64,000 nt of DNA from Limnohabitans sp. TEGF004. GTDB taxonomy: Bacteria > Pseudomonadota > Gammaproteobacteria > Burkholderiales > Burkholderiaceae_C. Below are positions 1 to 9,205 of the stretch, one piece after another. A program made the translations under genes and the position numbers. The notes below the pieces were generated by a model. That model saw nothing but the letters and a program-made list of their open reading frames with translations, searched no databases and was not told where the DNA came from. The stretch covers positions 744,001 through 808,000 of the forward strand of contig NZ_AP027056.1 of the NCBI RefSeq assembly GCF_027924965.1. The letters are read 5' to 3'. Position 1 is the stretch's first letter; the number at the start of each line of letters is the position of its first letter.

Positions 1-1568
1 AAGGTGGCGGGAATCAGCAGCGGTTGGCTGCTGATGCGCTGCGCGTCAATTTGTGTTTTGAGTTGTTCGTACACGATGCGTTCGTGCGCGGCGTGCATAT
101 CGACCAACACCAAACCTTGCGCGTTCTCCGCCAAGATGTACACGCCATGCAATTGCGCAATGGCTTTGCCCAAGGGCCAAGTTTCGGGTGCTGCATCTTG
201 CAGCGAAGGCGCTGAGGTATTGTTGGCGCTGAGGGCGTTGAAGGCCGCGTCAGTTGCAAAACTTTGAGTGGGGTGCTCTTCGGCGGGCAGACCTGAGCGC
301 GGCGTGGACTGCCACAGCGCACCCATATCTGCCACGCGCGTGCCAGCCAAAGGCATGGCGGCTTGCTGCCAATTGGCGTTAGGCCAACCGAGGGGTGAGG
401 ATGAAGATGTTGCGCCCAACGTATTGGCGGCAGCGGAAAATCCAGCCACGCCAGAAGCGCCAGACGTTCCCGCCATCGGCAACTCATGGTTTTGTAGCGC
501 ATTGGCCATGAGCATGTTGGCGCGCGGCACAGCCAAAGCGTTTTCAACCGCGTGGCGCACCGCTTGGTGCACCTCACGGCCATCGCGAAAGCGCACTTCG
601 ATTTTGGTGGGATGCACGTTGACGTCCACACGCGTGGGCTCAATCTCCACGTACAAGGCATAGATGGGTTGGCGGTGACCGTGCAGCACATCTTCATACG
701 CGCTGCGTGCGGCGTGGGTGATGACTTTGTCGCGCACATAGCGGCCGTTCACGTAGGCAAATTGATGGTCGGCGCGTGAGCGGGCGGCGTCTGGAATCCC
801 TGCGCGGCCCACCACGGTGACGTTGCCCGATTGGTAATGCACGGCGACAGAGTTGTCTAAAAAGTCATCGCCCAGCACATCGGCCAAGCGGCGGTCGAGT
901 GAGCGCTGAAACTGAACATTCAGGTCTTCGCCCGAAGTGGCGTTAATGGTTTGTGCGCGCCATTGCTCGACCAACTTGCCTTCGTGCCAAATGGCAAAGC
1001 CCACCTCGGGGCGGGTGAGTGCATGGCGGCGTACGGCCTCTACGCAGTGGGCCAGTTCGGTGTTGTCAGTCTTTAAAAATTTTCGGCGTGCGGGCGTGCT
1101 GTAAAAAAGCTCTTTCACTTCTACTGTCGTGCCTTGGGCGCGAGCGGCGGGTTGCAACTCGCCGCTGCGGCCATCGAGCAACATGGCGCTGTCTTGTGTG
1201 GCGGTTCGTGACAACACTGACAGCTCAGACACCGATTGAATCGCGGCCAACGCTTCGCCGCGAAAACCCATGGTGCCCACCGATTCGAGTTCGGTGAGGC
1301 TGGTGATTTTGCTGGTGGCGTGGCGCTTCAAGGCCACGGGTAGTTCGTTGGCTGGAATGCCCACCCCGTTGTCTTCCACGCTGATGAGGCGCACACCACC
1401 TGCCAGCAAACGCAGGGTGATTTGCGTGGCGCCTGCATCTAGCGCGTTGTCCACCAGTTCGCGCACGACAGAGGCCGGGCGTTCGACCACCTCGCCAGCG
1501 GCGATTTGGCTGATCAATTCATCTGGGAGTTCGCGGATGGCGCGTGGGGGTTGGGTAGCAGGGTGCAC
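1..1568 (-). CDS. mutL: DNA mismatch repair protein MutL (C-terminus cut by window edge)
   Basis: MutL couples mismatch recognition by MutS to strand excision. Reading leftward, the N-terminus holds the GHKL ATPase motif I (GEVVERPASVVRELVDNALD), with the catalytic Glu of the REL segment, then DNGVGI and a GFRGEALA motif. Next comes the NVHP-type motif of the transducer domain. The C-terminal dimerisation domain is recognisable near the left edge by VDMHAAHERI, and the frame is still open there. I chose GTG at 1568 because the frame has a stop just upstream and no suitable ATG; it lies 25 bases from the divergent DedA gene. In E. coli tsaE, amiB and mutL are adjacent. Here tsaE-amiC lie 1 kb away on the same strand, separated by a DedA gene. 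Identity is certain; the start is probable. Confidence 0.95.
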   Translation of the reverse strand, partial: MHPATQPPRAIRELPDELISQIAAGEVVERPASVVRELVDNALDAGATQITLRLLAGGVRLISVEDNGVGIPANELPVALKRHATSKITSLTELESVGTMGFRGEALAAIQSVSELSVLSRTATQDSAMLLDGRSGELQPAARAQGTTVEVKELFYSTPARRKFLKTDNTELAHCVEAVRRHALTRPEVGFAIWHEGKLVEQWRAQTINATSGEDLNVQFQRSLDRRLADVLGDDFLDNSVAVHYQSGNVTVVGRAGIPDAARSRADHQFAYVNGRYVRDKVITHAARSAYEDVLHGHRQPIYALYVEIEPTRVDVNVHPTKIEVRFRDGREVHQAVRHAVENALAVPRANMLMANALQNHELPMAGTSGASGVAGFSAAANTLGATSSSSPLGWPNANWQQAAMPLAGTRVADMGALWQSTPRSGLPAEEHPTQSFATDAAFNALSANNTSAPSLQDAAPETWPLGKAIAQLHGVYILAENAQGLVLVDMHAAHERIVYEQLKTQIDAQRISSQPLLIPAT

Positions 1569-1593
1569 AGACTCATTTTAGAGGCAGGGGATA

Positions 1594-2256
1594 ATGCAAT
1601 TTATGGAACTCATTACCTTCTTGATTGACTTCATCCTGCACGTGGACCGCTACTTGGAAGCCTTTGTGCAGGCCAACGGCACATGGGTCTATGCCTTGCT
1701 GTTTCTCATCATTTTTGTGGAGACCGGTTTGGTGGTCATGCCGTTCTTGCCCGGCGACTCGCTGCTGTTTGTGGTGGGTGCCATGTGCGGTGTGGGCTTG
1801 ATGGACTACGGCTTGTCAGTGGCCTTGCTGCTCACGGCGGCAGTGGCGGGTAACCAAACCAACTACACGATTGGCCGCTTCTTTGGGCCCAAGGTGTTTG
1901 CGTGGGAAGACTCCAAGTTTTTCAACCGCCGCGCCTTTGACCAAGCCCATGCGTTTTACGAGCGTTTCGGTGGTGTGACCTTGATTGCCGCGCGCTTCAT
2001 GCCCTTTGTGCGCACTTTTGCGCCGTTTGTGGCGGGCGTGGCGCAGATGACGCGCCGCAAGTTCACCTTCTTTGACGTCACCGGTGGCGCGTTGTGGGTG
2101 GGCGGCATCGTGACGGCGGGTTACTTCTTTGGCAACATCCCATGGGTCAAAACCCATTTGGACAAAATCATTTGGGCGATGATTTTTATTCCGGGTGCCT
2201 TGGCCATTTATGGCTCGTGGAAAGCCTCACGCTCAGCGCAAATTAAAGCTGATTAA
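1594..2256 (+). CDS. DedA family membrane protein (YqjA/YghB-like)
   Basis: A 220-residue inner-membrane protein of the DedA family, members of which act in membrane-potential homeostasis and lipid-carrier flipping. The four charged residues essential in E. coli YqjA (E39, D51, R130, R136) have counterparts with identical spacing: E43 and D55 in [16 protein letters not shown] and R134 and R140 in [13 protein letters not shown]. Hydrophobic segments lie at about 33-50, 55-85, 125-150 and 160-205. An AGGGG sequence precedes the chosen ATG; a second in-frame ATG is three codons on. The stop overlaps the convergent DUF2132 stop by four bases. The exact substrate cannot be read from sequence. Confidence 0.93.
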   Translation: MQFMELITFLIDFILHVDRYLEAFVQANGTWVYALLFLIIFVETGLVVMPFLPGDSLLFVVGAMCGVGLMDYGLSVALLLTAAVAGNQTNYTIGRFFGPKVFAWEDSKFFNRRAFDQAHAFYERFGGVTLIAARFMPFVRTFAPFVAGVAQMTRRKFTFFDVTGGALWVGGIVTAGYFFGNIPWVKTHLDKIIWAMIFIPGALAIYGSWKASRSAQIKAD

Positions 2257-2504
2257 AACCCGCGTTCTTCGCGGCGCATATCGCGCAGCATGAACAAGTA
2301 CAGACTTTCCACCTTCTCACGTGCCCAAGGTGTTTTGCGCAAAAACTTGAGGCTGGAGCCCACACTCGGGTCATGCGTGAAGCAGCGGATGTTGATGCGA
2401 TCGCCTAAGCCTTCCCAGCCGTAATAGTCAGCCAGCTCGGTGACGATTTTTTCCAACGTCATGCCGTGTAGCGGGTTTTTGGGTTGTGCGGGTGTGTCGG
2501 TCAT
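2253..2504 (-). CDS. DUF2132 (VF530-type) small protein
   Basis: An 83-residue soluble protein of the DUF2132 family, recognised from the run [20 protein letters not shown], the [20 protein letters not shown] segment and the C-terminal EKVESLYL. The family has a small alpha/beta fold related to DNA-binding VF530, but no biochemical role is established. Its ATG overlaps the stop of the upstream aminotransferase by four bases (ATGA), so it is the last gene of a leftward operon starting at tsaE. Translational coupling is likely. Confidence 0.88.
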   Translation of the reverse strand: MTDTPAQPKNPLHGMTLEKIVTELADYYGWEGLGDRINIRCFTHDPSVGSSLKFLRKTPWAREKVESLYLFMLRDMRREERGF

Positions 2505-3649
2505 GGTGTGAGGTCTGAAAGGTTTGACACGGCGTCGAGCAAACGTGCGATTTCTTCGTCTGTGGTGGTGGTGTGCGCTGAAATTCGCACAACATTTGCT
2601 AACCCCCGCGCCCGCATGTCGAGTGGCGTGAAGGCCGTGCCGTTGACGGCAACCTCAATCCCTTGTTGGGCTAGGTGTGTTTGCACAGCGTCTGAGGTGA
2701 GGTCTTGTGCTGTGAAGGCAATCAAACCAGAAAACTGTGTACCTACATCATGGCTTTGGATATGCGGCATGCGTTGCAAGGCTTCGCGAATCTTGCTGGC
2801 TTTACTTTGTACTTGGGTTTGAATCGTGTCTAAACCTTGTACGAGCGCCTCTTGAATCGCTTGCCCTAAACCTAAGCGAGCGGCCATGTTGGCTTCGGAT
2901 GTTTCAAAGCGCCTTGCATCGTCACGCAGTTGGTACTGACCGTTGATCAGAGGTGTAGAAAAATGGTCCAGCGCCGCAGGTTGAAGCGCTGGAAGAAAAC
3001 CACGCCGAACATACAACAAACCTGTGCCGCGTGGGCCGCGCAGCCACTTGCGACCTGGTGTGGTGAGGACATCGCAATTCAGTGCACGCACGTCAACCGG
3101 CATTTGTCCCACGGCTTGTGCCGCATCCAAAAAGAAGGGGATCTTGGCCGCATGTGCCAAAGCGCCTACCTGTGCCGCGGGCTGAATGAGGCCGCCATTG
3201 GCTGGCAGCCATGTGAGTGAAATTAAGCGCACGCGGTGGTCAAGCATGGCTGCCAATTGCGTCAAGCAAACTTCGCCGCTCGGTGTGCTGGGGATTGTTT
3301 CAACCGCAGCGCCATCCCGCTGTGCGATGTGCGTCAAGGCTGCGTAGTTGCCGCCCCATTCGCTGCATCCCACCAAGATGCGATCACCTGGGGCGAAGTG
3401 CAGGCAATTCATCACTTCGCGCCAACCACGAGAGTGGCTGTCTGTGAGGGCGATTTCATCGGCATCGCAACTCAAAAGTTGGGCCGCATGTGTGTAAACG
3501 GCGGCCAACGCCTTGTGCTGATGCGTCGCCGCACCATACCCACCTAAACGGGTTTCTAGGTGCAAATGCGAGACCATGACATCGACCGTGGATGCCGACA
3601 TCAGCGATGCCCCTGCGTGATTGAAGTAGGCCAAGGGCTGTGCGTCCAT
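2501..3649 (-). CDS. class V PLP-dependent aminotransferase/lyase, EgtE- or NifS-like
   Basis: A fold-type I PLP enzyme of the class V (cysteine desulfurase/isopenicillin epimerase) group, about 382 residues. The N-terminus [11 protein letters not shown] is typical of the group. [10 protein letters not shown] supplies the Asp that pairs with the PLP pyridine nitrogen. [20 protein letters not shown] holds the Schiff-base Lys, about residue 201. The start at 3649 lies one base past the amiC stop. A GTG/ATG-type start at 3703 would overlap amiC by 53 bases and add residues outside the family alignment, so I prefer 3649. Substrate is unknown. The [12 protein letters not shown] motif resembles EgtE-type C-S lyases, but no other ergothioneine gene is present. 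Selenocysteine lyase or kynureninase-like activity is also possible. Confidence 0.82.
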   Translation of the reverse strand: MDAQPLAYFNHAGASLMSASTVDVMVSHLHLETRLGGYGAATHQHKALAAVYTHAAQLLSCDADEIALTDSHSRGWREVMNCLHFAPGDRILVGCSEWGGNYAALTHIAQRDGAAVETIPSTPSGEVCLTQLAAMLDHRVRLISLTWLPANGGLIQPAAQVGALAHAAKIPFFLDAAQAVGQMPVDVRALNCDVLTTPGRKWLRGPRGTGLLYVRRGFLPALQPAALDHFSTPLINGQYQLRDDARRFETSEANMAARLGLGQAIQEALVQGLDTIQTQVQSKASKIREALQRMPHIQSHDVGTQFSGLIAFTAQDLTSDAVQTHLAQQGIEVAVNGTAFTPLDMRARGLANVVRISAHTTTTDEEIARLLDAVSNLSDLTP

Positions 3650-3650
3650 C

Positions 3651-5093
3651 TTAAGTGTTGCGGGTTTTGGCCAACGGTGGATTGCGTGAGAAATAGCGTT
3701 CAATGCCTTTCATCAGTGCATCGGCCAAGTCGTTTTGGTATTGGGGGCTGACCAAACGTTTCTCTTCTTCGGGGTTGCTGATGAAGGCGGTTTCCACCAA
3801 CACGCTGGGGATGTCGGGCGCTTTCAGCACCGCAAAGCCTGCCTGCTCCACGCGGCCTTTGTGCAGTTTGCCAATGTGTTTGATTTGCCCCAGCATCGCG
3901 CTGCCGAGTTTGAGGCTGTCTTTGATTTGTGCGGTGGTGCTCATGTCAAGCAGGGCGCGTTGCACGGCGGCATCTTGGCTCTTGATGTTCAAGCCGCCAA
4001 TCAAGTCGGCTCGGTTTTCTTGCTTGGCCATCCACTTGGCAGCAGCGCTGGAAGCTGCACCATCGCTCAGGGCAAACACGCTGGCGCCTTTGGCTTCGGG
4101 GGTTTGAAACGCGTCTGCATGGATGCTGATGAACAAGTCAGCTTGCACCCGTCTGGCTTTTTCCACGCGCTGTTGCAGCGGTACAAAGTAGTCGGCATCG
4201 CGTGTGAGGTAGGCCCGCATGGGCAAGTTGCCGTGCTTGGTTTTGATGACGGTGTTGTTGATGCGGTCGCGCAAGCGGTGTGCAATTTTCAGCACCACAT
4301 CTTTTTCGCGTGTGCCGCTAGGGCCTGATGCGCCAGGGTCCTCGCCGCCGTGGCCGGGGTCGAGGGCCACGATGATGAAGCGCTCGCCGTCTTGTTGTTG
4401 GTTGACCGATGCCGCGGTGGTGATGGGCGCAGACGCGGTGGGTGCCGCAGGCGAGGGCAGCTCGGGTGTTGCGTTGGGCTTGGCCATCAAATCACCCACA
4501 GGGTCGGCACGTGTGCCCAATTTAGACGCAGAGGGTGTGGGCGTGGCCGTCATCGACGGTGCGTTGTAGGCTGTGCCGCCCTTGAGCTTGTCGACAATCA
4601 AGGCTTCCAGCGGGTCGGCCACTTCAGACGGGTAGAGGTCCAGCACCAAGCGGTGTTGGTATTGCGTGTTGCCGGTTTTGACGGGTTGCAGGTTGAACAC
4701 CTGCGGCTTCACCATCTGGCGAAGGTCTAACACCAAGCGCACAGTTTTGTTGGCGTATTGGCCCACGCGCACACCCGTGATGTACGGGTCGTCCGAGCGC
4801 ACTTTGCCCACCAGTTCTTTGAGGGCAGGGTTGAGCTCAATGCCTTCAATGTCCACGGCCAGACGCGGTGGGTTGGCCACAAAAATGGGCACGGTCTTGA
4901 GTGCTGTGTCGCTCTCAATCGTCACGCGCGTGTAGGCCGCAGCGGGCCACACGCGCACGGCCACGATGCTGGCGCCCCATGCAATGTCGGCACTGCCCAA
5001 GAGCAACGCGAGCGAGCCGCCTTGAAGCAAGCGGCGTCGATCGATACATCGAGGTGCTTGAGGATGCACTGGGTCGACGTGTGGCTGCTTCAT
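3651..5093 (-). CDS. amiC: N-acetylmuramoyl-L-alanine amidase with AMIN domain (AmiC type)
   Basis: Periplasmic amidase that splits septal peptidoglycan to separate daughter cells. It has 480 residues: a Tat-type signal (R19-R21 followed by LLQGGSLALLLG), an AMIN domain for septal targeting at about 45-155, a Pro/Ala/Thr-rich linker at 178-235 and a zinc amidase_3 domain at 238-470. Zinc ligands appear as H248 (DPGHGG), E263 and H325 (SIHADAF), and the catalytic Glu as E434 in LVETAF. All active-site residues are present. Its ATG overlaps the tsaE stop (ATGA). The order tsaE-amidase matches the E. coli tsaE-amiB-mutL arrangement. Confidence 0.94.
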   Translation of the reverse strand: MKQPHVDPVHPQAPRCIDRRRLLQGGSLALLLGSADIAWGASIVAVRVWPAAAYTRVTIESDTALKTVPIFVANPPRLAVDIEGIELNPALKELVGKVRSDDPYITGVRVGQYANKTVRLVLDLRQMVKPQVFNLQPVKTGNTQYQHRLVLDLYPSEVADPLEALIVDKLKGGTAYNAPSMTATPTPSASKLGTRADPVGDLMAKPNATPELPSPAAPTASAPITTAASVNQQQDGERFIIVALDPGHGGEDPGASGPSGTREKDVVLKIAHRLRDRINNTVIKTKHGNLPMRAYLTRDADYFVPLQQRVEKARRVQADLFISIHADAFQTPEAKGASVFALSDGAASSAAAKWMAKQENRADLIGGLNIKSQDAAVQRALLDMSTTAQIKDSLKLGSAMLGQIKHIGKLHKGRVEQAGFAVLKAPDIPSVLVETAFISNPEEEKRLVSPQYQNDLADALMKGIERYFSRNPPLAKTRNT

Positions 5094-5563
5094 GCCAGCA
5101 ACTCCTGCCCGCGCGCGGTGAGGGCGCTGATGCGCAGTTGGCGTTGCTCGGTGTCGTCCACTTGGATGTCGAGTTCAAGGTCTGGCGTGGGCATCACGCC
5201 TGCGGCGTTTTGCGGCCATTCGCACAGCTTCAAACCTACGCTGGCGAAGATGTCACGAAAGCCCGCGTCTTCCCATTCGCGTGGATCGCTGAACCGGTAA
5301 AAGTCAAAGTGCCACACCTCGCCCGCATTCACGGTGTAGGGTTCAACCACGGCATAGGTCGGGCTTTTGATGCGGCCCTCGACGCCCAAGGCACGCAGCA
5401 GGTGGCGCACAAAGGTGGTTTTTCCTGCGCCCAGGTCGCCATGCAAGGCGATGCAAGCATTCAGGTTGGCGCGTGTCAATGCGGCGGCCAGCTGCGTGGC
5501 AAACGCAGCGGTGGCGGCTTCATCGGGCCAAACCAGAGTTTTTACAATGGGCGAAATAGTCAA
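5090..5563 (-). CDS. tsaE: tRNA threonylcarbamoyladenosine biosynthesis ATPase TsaE
   Basis: TsaE drives the turnover of the TsaBD complex that makes t6A37 on ANN-decoding tRNAs. The 157-residue protein has the Walker A motif GDLGAGKTT at 42-50, the SPTY segment at 67-70, the HFDFYR motif at 85-90 and EW at 115-116, all characteristic of the YjeE/TsaE family. It is first in the leftward operon tsaE-amiC-aminotransferase-DUF2132. Its start lies nine bases from the start of divergent queG, so the two share a very short promoter region or rely on promoters inside each other. Confidence 0.94.
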   Translation of the reverse strand: MTISPIVKTLVWPDEAATAAFATQLAAALTRANLNACIALHGDLGAGKTTFVRHLLRALGVEGRIKSPTYAVVEPYTVNAGEVWHFDFYRFSDPREWEDAGFRDIFASVGLKLCEWPQNAAGVMPTPDLELDIQVDDTEQRQLRISALTARGQELLA

Positions 5564-5572
5564 AGGTGTCCG

Positions 5573-6670
5573 TTGTCAATCGATTACAAATTGTTGCTCA
5601 CGCAAATTCAGGCTCTAGGGCAAACACTGGGATTTTCGCAAATTGCGGTGGCCCCTTTGGACCTGTCCTCGGCCGAGCCACATTTGCAACATTGGCTGGC
5701 CCAAAACTTCCACGGCAGCATGGACTATATGGCCCGTCATGGCATGAAGCGCGCGCGTCCTGCCGAGCTGGTGCCAGGCACCTTGAGCGTGCTGACCGCC
5801 CGCATGAACTACCTGCCGCGCGACACCACCGAGGGCTGGCAAGACGCCGAGTGGCAACGCTTGCGTAACCCTGCTGAGGCCGTGGTGTCGGTCTACGCCA
5901 GAGGGCGCGACTATCACAAGGTGCTGCGTAACCGGCTCGACACACTGGCTCAGCAAATTGACGCATTGCTGGCTGATACCTTGAAACCCAGTGGTTTTGA
6001 ATACCGCGCCTTCACCGACTCAGCGCCTGTGATGGAGGCCGAGCTGGCCACACGCAGTGGCCAAGGCTGGCGCGGCAAACACAGCTTGGTGCTTAACCGC
6101 GAAGCGGGCTCGATGTTTTTCTTGGGCGAGATTTTCCTGAATGTGGCCTTGCCTGCGTCCGAACCCACCAGCACGCACTGCGGCCAATGCACAGCATGCA
6201 TGGATGTTTGCCCCACGCAGGCCATCGTGGCCGAAGGCTTGGTGGATGCACGCCGTTGCATTTCGTATTTGACGATTGAGCACGATGGGTCTATCGACGA
6301 GGCGCTGCGCCCTTTGATGGGCAACCACATCTACGGCTGCGATGACTGCCAACTGATATGCCCTTGGAACAAGTTTGCTCAAAGCTCTAGCTTGCCCGAC
6401 TTCGATGTGCGTGCTGGCTTGGTGGGGCAGGGCATGGCGCGCTTGTTGGCGTGGACCGAAGCAGAGTTTTTGCGTTACACCGAAGGCAGCCCCATTCGTC
6501 GCATTGGCCATGTGCGCTGGCTGCGTAACCTAGCTGTGACGGCAGGCAATGCGCTGCGGCAGGCGGACGACGCAGCTTTGCGCCAAGCACTACAGGCCCA
6601 CCTCGCCCACACCAACGACGTGGTGCGTGAGCATGTGAAGTGGGCGTTGGCGCAAGGTGCGCACGAGTAA
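5573..6670 (+). CDS. queG: epoxyqueuosine reductase QueG
   Basis: QueG performs the last step of queuosine synthesis, a cobalamin-dependent reduction of epoxyqueuosine in tRNA wobble position 34. From TTG at 5573 it has 365 residues, the usual family length. The cobalamin-binding region is followed by a catalytic Asp (about D149 in AFTDSAPVMEAELA). Two 4Fe-4S clusters follow: C203-x2-C206-x2-C209-x3-C213, and C256-x2-C259-x3-C263 with C229. The frame is open further upstream, but only over sequence antisense to tsaE. TTG gives the family N-terminus and follows an AAAGGTG sequence, so I chose it. Dependence on B12 fits the uptake operon at 28-36 kb. Confidence 0.93.
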   Translation: MSIDYKLLLTQIQALGQTLGFSQIAVAPLDLSSAEPHLQHWLAQNFHGSMDYMARHGMKRARPAELVPGTLSVLTARMNYLPRDTTEGWQDAEWQRLRNPAEAVVSVYARGRDYHKVLRNRLDTLAQQIDALLADTLKPSGFEYRAFTDSAPVMEAELATRSGQGWRGKHSLVLNREAGSMFFLGEIFLNVALPASEPTSTHCGQCTACMDVCPTQAIVAEGLVDARRCISYLTIEHDGSIDEALRPLMGNHIYGCDDCQLICPWNKFAQSSSLPDFDVRAGLVGQGMARLLAWTEAEFLRYTEGSPIRRIGHVRWLRNLAVTAGNALRQADDAALRQALQAHLAHTNDVVREHVKWALAQGAHE

Positions 6671-6679
6671 TATCAAGCG

Positions 6680-7027
6680 ATGAGATTTTTCACCCGTTTG
6701 ATATTCGCGCTGATTGGCATGGCGTTCGCCATTTTGTTTGCCATCGGTGTGTTGTGTTGGCTCGCCTTGTATGTGGTGTTTGCTTGTCTGCGTTGGTTGG
6801 CCACAGGCCAAAAGCCACAAGTGCTGATGATGTGGCAACAAATTCAAGCCATGCGCAAAGGCATGCAGTCAGGGCAGGGTGCAAGTTGGGCCAGCTGGTC
6901 GCGCACCAGCGATGGCCAATGGCATGAAGCGCACGGGCATGCCCCAGCCAGTGACAGCCACGCTGATGTCATCGAAGATGCGGTGGTGCGCGAAATTCGT
7001 GACAAGCCTAGCCTGCCCAAAGACTGA
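6680..7027 (+). CDS. small membrane protein of unknown function
   Basis: A 115-residue protein I do not recognise. Residues 7-42 are strongly hydrophobic, enough for one long or two short membrane helices. They are followed by a polar, His-, Ser- and Trp-rich tail of about 70 residues (WQQIQAMRKGMQSGQG, then SWSRTSDGQW), which probably lies in the cytoplasm by the positive-inside rule. It starts nine bases after queG on the same strand, so the two are likely cotranscribed. Codon use resembles the neighbours, which supports a real gene. Confidence 0.65.
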   Translation: MRFFTRLIFALIGMAFAILFAIGVLCWLALYVVFACLRWLATGQKPQVLMMWQQIQAMRKGMQSGQGASWASWSRTSDGQWHEAHGHAPASDSHADVIEDAVVREIRDKPSLPKD

Positions 7028-7038
7028 ACGTTTTTTGG

Positions 7039-8151
7039 TTATCGTGCGCTGGACTGCATAGAAGTCAACGCGCGATTCGCCTTGACTGCCTGCCCCAGGT
7101 CAATCACCGCCAGCGCGTAGTAGCTGCTCCAGTTGTAGCGGGTCACCACATAAAAGTTGTCGGTGCCTGCCACATAGCTGGGTGGCTCATCGCCATTGAA
7201 CAACTCCACCAAAGCCAAAGGGCCGTTGTGTTTTTGCGCTTGCTCGTCCAGCACCGCGCCTTTGGCGGTGAAGTTAGTCACGCTGAACGAGGGCAAGATG
7301 TCGGGGGCGAGTAAGGTGGGTTTGTCCAAACGTGCTTCATCAAAGCTCACGGGGTAGTGCGTGGGCATGCCGGTTTGCCAGCCAAAGGCTTTGAAGTAAT
7401 TGGCCACCGAGCCAATGGCGTCCACAGGGCTGTTGCGCAGGTCAATGCGGCCATCGCCATCAAAGTCCACCGCAAATTTGGCCGCGCTGGAGGGCATGAA
7501 CTGGGGCCAGCCCATGGCGCCTGCAAAGCTGCCCGTGGCGCTGGCATTGCCTTGGCTGTGTGCTTGCGCTAAGAAGTAGCCCAACTCTGATTTGAAAAAC
7601 GCTTGGCGCTCAGCCGCGCGAGGGTGTGACGCAGGGAAGTTGAGGGTGAGCGTGGTCAGGGCATCGAGCACGCGGTAGTTGCCCATGTTTTGGCCGTAGA
7701 AAGTTTCTACACCGATGATGCCCACAATCATTTCGGCAGGCACGCCATAGGTTTGCTCCGCGCGGGCGAGGTCGCTTTGGTAGGTTTGCCAAAACTGGGT
7801 GCCAGCGTCGATGCGGCGGCTTTCAATGAAGCGCTCGCGGTACGCACGCCAGTTCTTGGCGGTGGGCACGGTGGGTGGCAGCACCATCTTGGGCACGCCT
7901 TTTAAAAATTGCGCTTTGCTGATTTGGTCACGCACCCAAGCTTTGGGTAGCTTGTGCTGTTGGGCCAGCTCATCGGCCAGTGCGATGGCTTCTGTGGTTT
8001 TCCCGTAGGCAGGGCCGCGCGTGGCGGCTTTGTGGGCCACGGTTTTGTGAGCTTTCGCATGCGACTTGGCGGTTGCATCGCCTGCAAATGCAGCCATTAG
8101 CAACAAGGCGGCGGTGATTTGACGTAACGCAAGAGTTGGCTGCAAAGCCAT
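7039..8151 (-). CDS. mltB: lytic murein transglycosylase B (SLT_2 / MltB family)
   Basis: Cleaves the MurNAc-GlcNAc bond of peptidoglycan to give 1,6-anhydro ends. The mature domain shows the family motif IIGVETFYGQNMGNYRVLDA with catalytic Glu (about residue 149), GAMGWPQFMPSS and FDGDGRIDL. The N-terminus from ATG 8151 is a Sec signal peptide (ALRQITAALLLMAAFAGDATA). A GTG at 8178 in frame would add nine residues. No lipobox Cys is seen, so this is a soluble periplasmic form rather than a classical MltB lipoprotein. It ends 11 bases from the convergent membrane protein gene. Confidence 0.9.
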   Translation of the reverse strand: MALQPTLALRQITAALLLMAAFAGDATAKSHAKAHKTVAHKAATRGPAYGKTTEAIALADELAQQHKLPKAWVRDQISKAQFLKGVPKMVLPPTVPTAKNWRAYRERFIESRRIDAGTQFWQTYQSDLARAEQTYGVPAEMIVGIIGVETFYGQNMGNYRVLDALTTLTLNFPASHPRAAERQAFFKSELGYFLAQAHSQGNASATGSFAGAMGWPQFMPSSAAKFAVDFDGDGRIDLRNSPVDAIGSVANYFKAFGWQTGMPTHYPVSFDEARLDKPTLLAPDILPSFSVTNFTAKGAVLDEQAQKHNGPLALVELFNGDEPPSYVAGTDNFYVVTRYNWSSYYALAVIDLGQAVKANRALTSMQSSAR

Positions 8152-8248
8152 ATAAAACGGGGATGTATGTGTTTTCACGCAGTGTTTGCAAGGGAAAAAG
8201 CCAGGTCACCATGGTAAGCTGACTTGAAGAAGAACCGAGGCAGATGAG

Positions 8249-9202
8249 ATGAGTAAAACAGGCTATTACACGCATCCTCTGTGCATGAAGCACGAGATGG
8301 GTGAGGGGCATCCTGAATGCCCAGAACGGCTCAGCGCCATCCAAGACCGTTTGCTCATCAGCGGTGTGGACTTAGGCCTCACGCCCATCGAAGCGCCCGA
8401 AGCGCCATTGGCCGACATTGAGCTGGCGCACGACCGCATGTACATCGCGTCCTTGCGCGGTTTGTCAGACCAGTTGGTGGAAGACATCGCCGCAGGTGGC
8501 CCTGCTTATGGCCACTTGGATTCAGACACCAACATCAACCGCTACACATGGAAAGCCGCCTTGGCTTCGGCGGGCGCTGCGGTGGCCGCCACAGATGCGG
8601 TGATTGCCGGCGAGTTGGCCAACGCGTTTTGTGCTGTTCGCCCACCGGGTCACCATGCTTCACGCCACAAAGCTGGCGGATTTTGTTTCTTCAACAACAT
8701 CGCGATTGCCGCCAAATACGCGCTGGAGCGCCATGGCTTGAAGCGTGTGGCGGTGGTGGACTTTGATGTGCACCACGGCAACGGCACGGAAGACATCCTC
8801 AGTGGTGACGACCGCGTGTTGATGGTCAGCTTTTTTCAACACCCGTTCTACCCACACACGGGTACTGAACACCCAGCATCCAACATGCTCAACATTCCCG
8901 TGCCCGCCTACACCAAAGGCATGGAAGTACGTGAGTTGATCGAGACCCATTGGGTGCCGCGCCTAGAAGAATTCAAGCCCGAGATGATTTTCATCAGTGC
9001 AGGTTTTGATGCCCATCGCGAAGACGACATGGGGCAAATGGGGTTGGTCGAGCAAGACTACGCTTGGATCACCCACCGATTGCGCGACATTGCGGCGCGT
9101 CATGCCAAAGGGCGCATCGTTTCTTGCTTAGAAGGCGGGTACGATTTGAGCTCGCTAAGTCGCAGCGTCGAAGCGCATGTGCGCGTGTTAGCCGATATTT
9201 AA
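8249..9202 (+). CDS. histone deacetylase-fold zinc amidohydrolase (acetylpolyamine/AcuC-like)
   Basis: A 317-residue enzyme of the arginase/deacetylase superfamily, expected to remove acyl groups from amines, polyamines or lysine. Zinc-binding residues are visible as D173 and H175 (VDFDVHHGNGTEDIL) and D254 (SAGFDAH). The catalytic His pair is H135-H136 (RPPGHHASRHKAGGFCFFNN), and the C-terminal EGGYDL loop is present. Length and N-terminus (HPECPERL) match class II bacterial homologues. A GAGG sequence lies just ahead of the ATG. The MscS channel starts four bases after its stop, so they form a transcription unit. Substrate cannot be told from sequence. Confidence 0.9.
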   Translation: MSKTGYYTHPLCMKHEMGEGHPECPERLSAIQDRLLISGVDLGLTPIEAPEAPLADIELAHDRMYIASLRGLSDQLVEDIAAGGPAYGHLDSDTNINRYTWKAALASAGAAVAATDAVIAGELANAFCAVRPPGHHASRHKAGGFCFFNNIAIAAKYALERHGLKRVAVVDFDVHHGNGTEDILSGDDRVLMVSFFQHPFYPHTGTEHPASNMLNIPVPAYTKGMEVRELIETHWVPRLEEFKPEMIFISAGFDAHREDDMGQMGLVEQDYAWITHRLRDIAARHAKGRIVSCLEGGYDLSSLSRSVEAHVRVLADI

Positions 9203-9205
9203 AAG

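Noticed and set aside
4901..5572. Upstream extension of the queG frame
   Set aside because: It is antisense to tsaE and amiC, and the extra 224 residues are absent from the QueG family.
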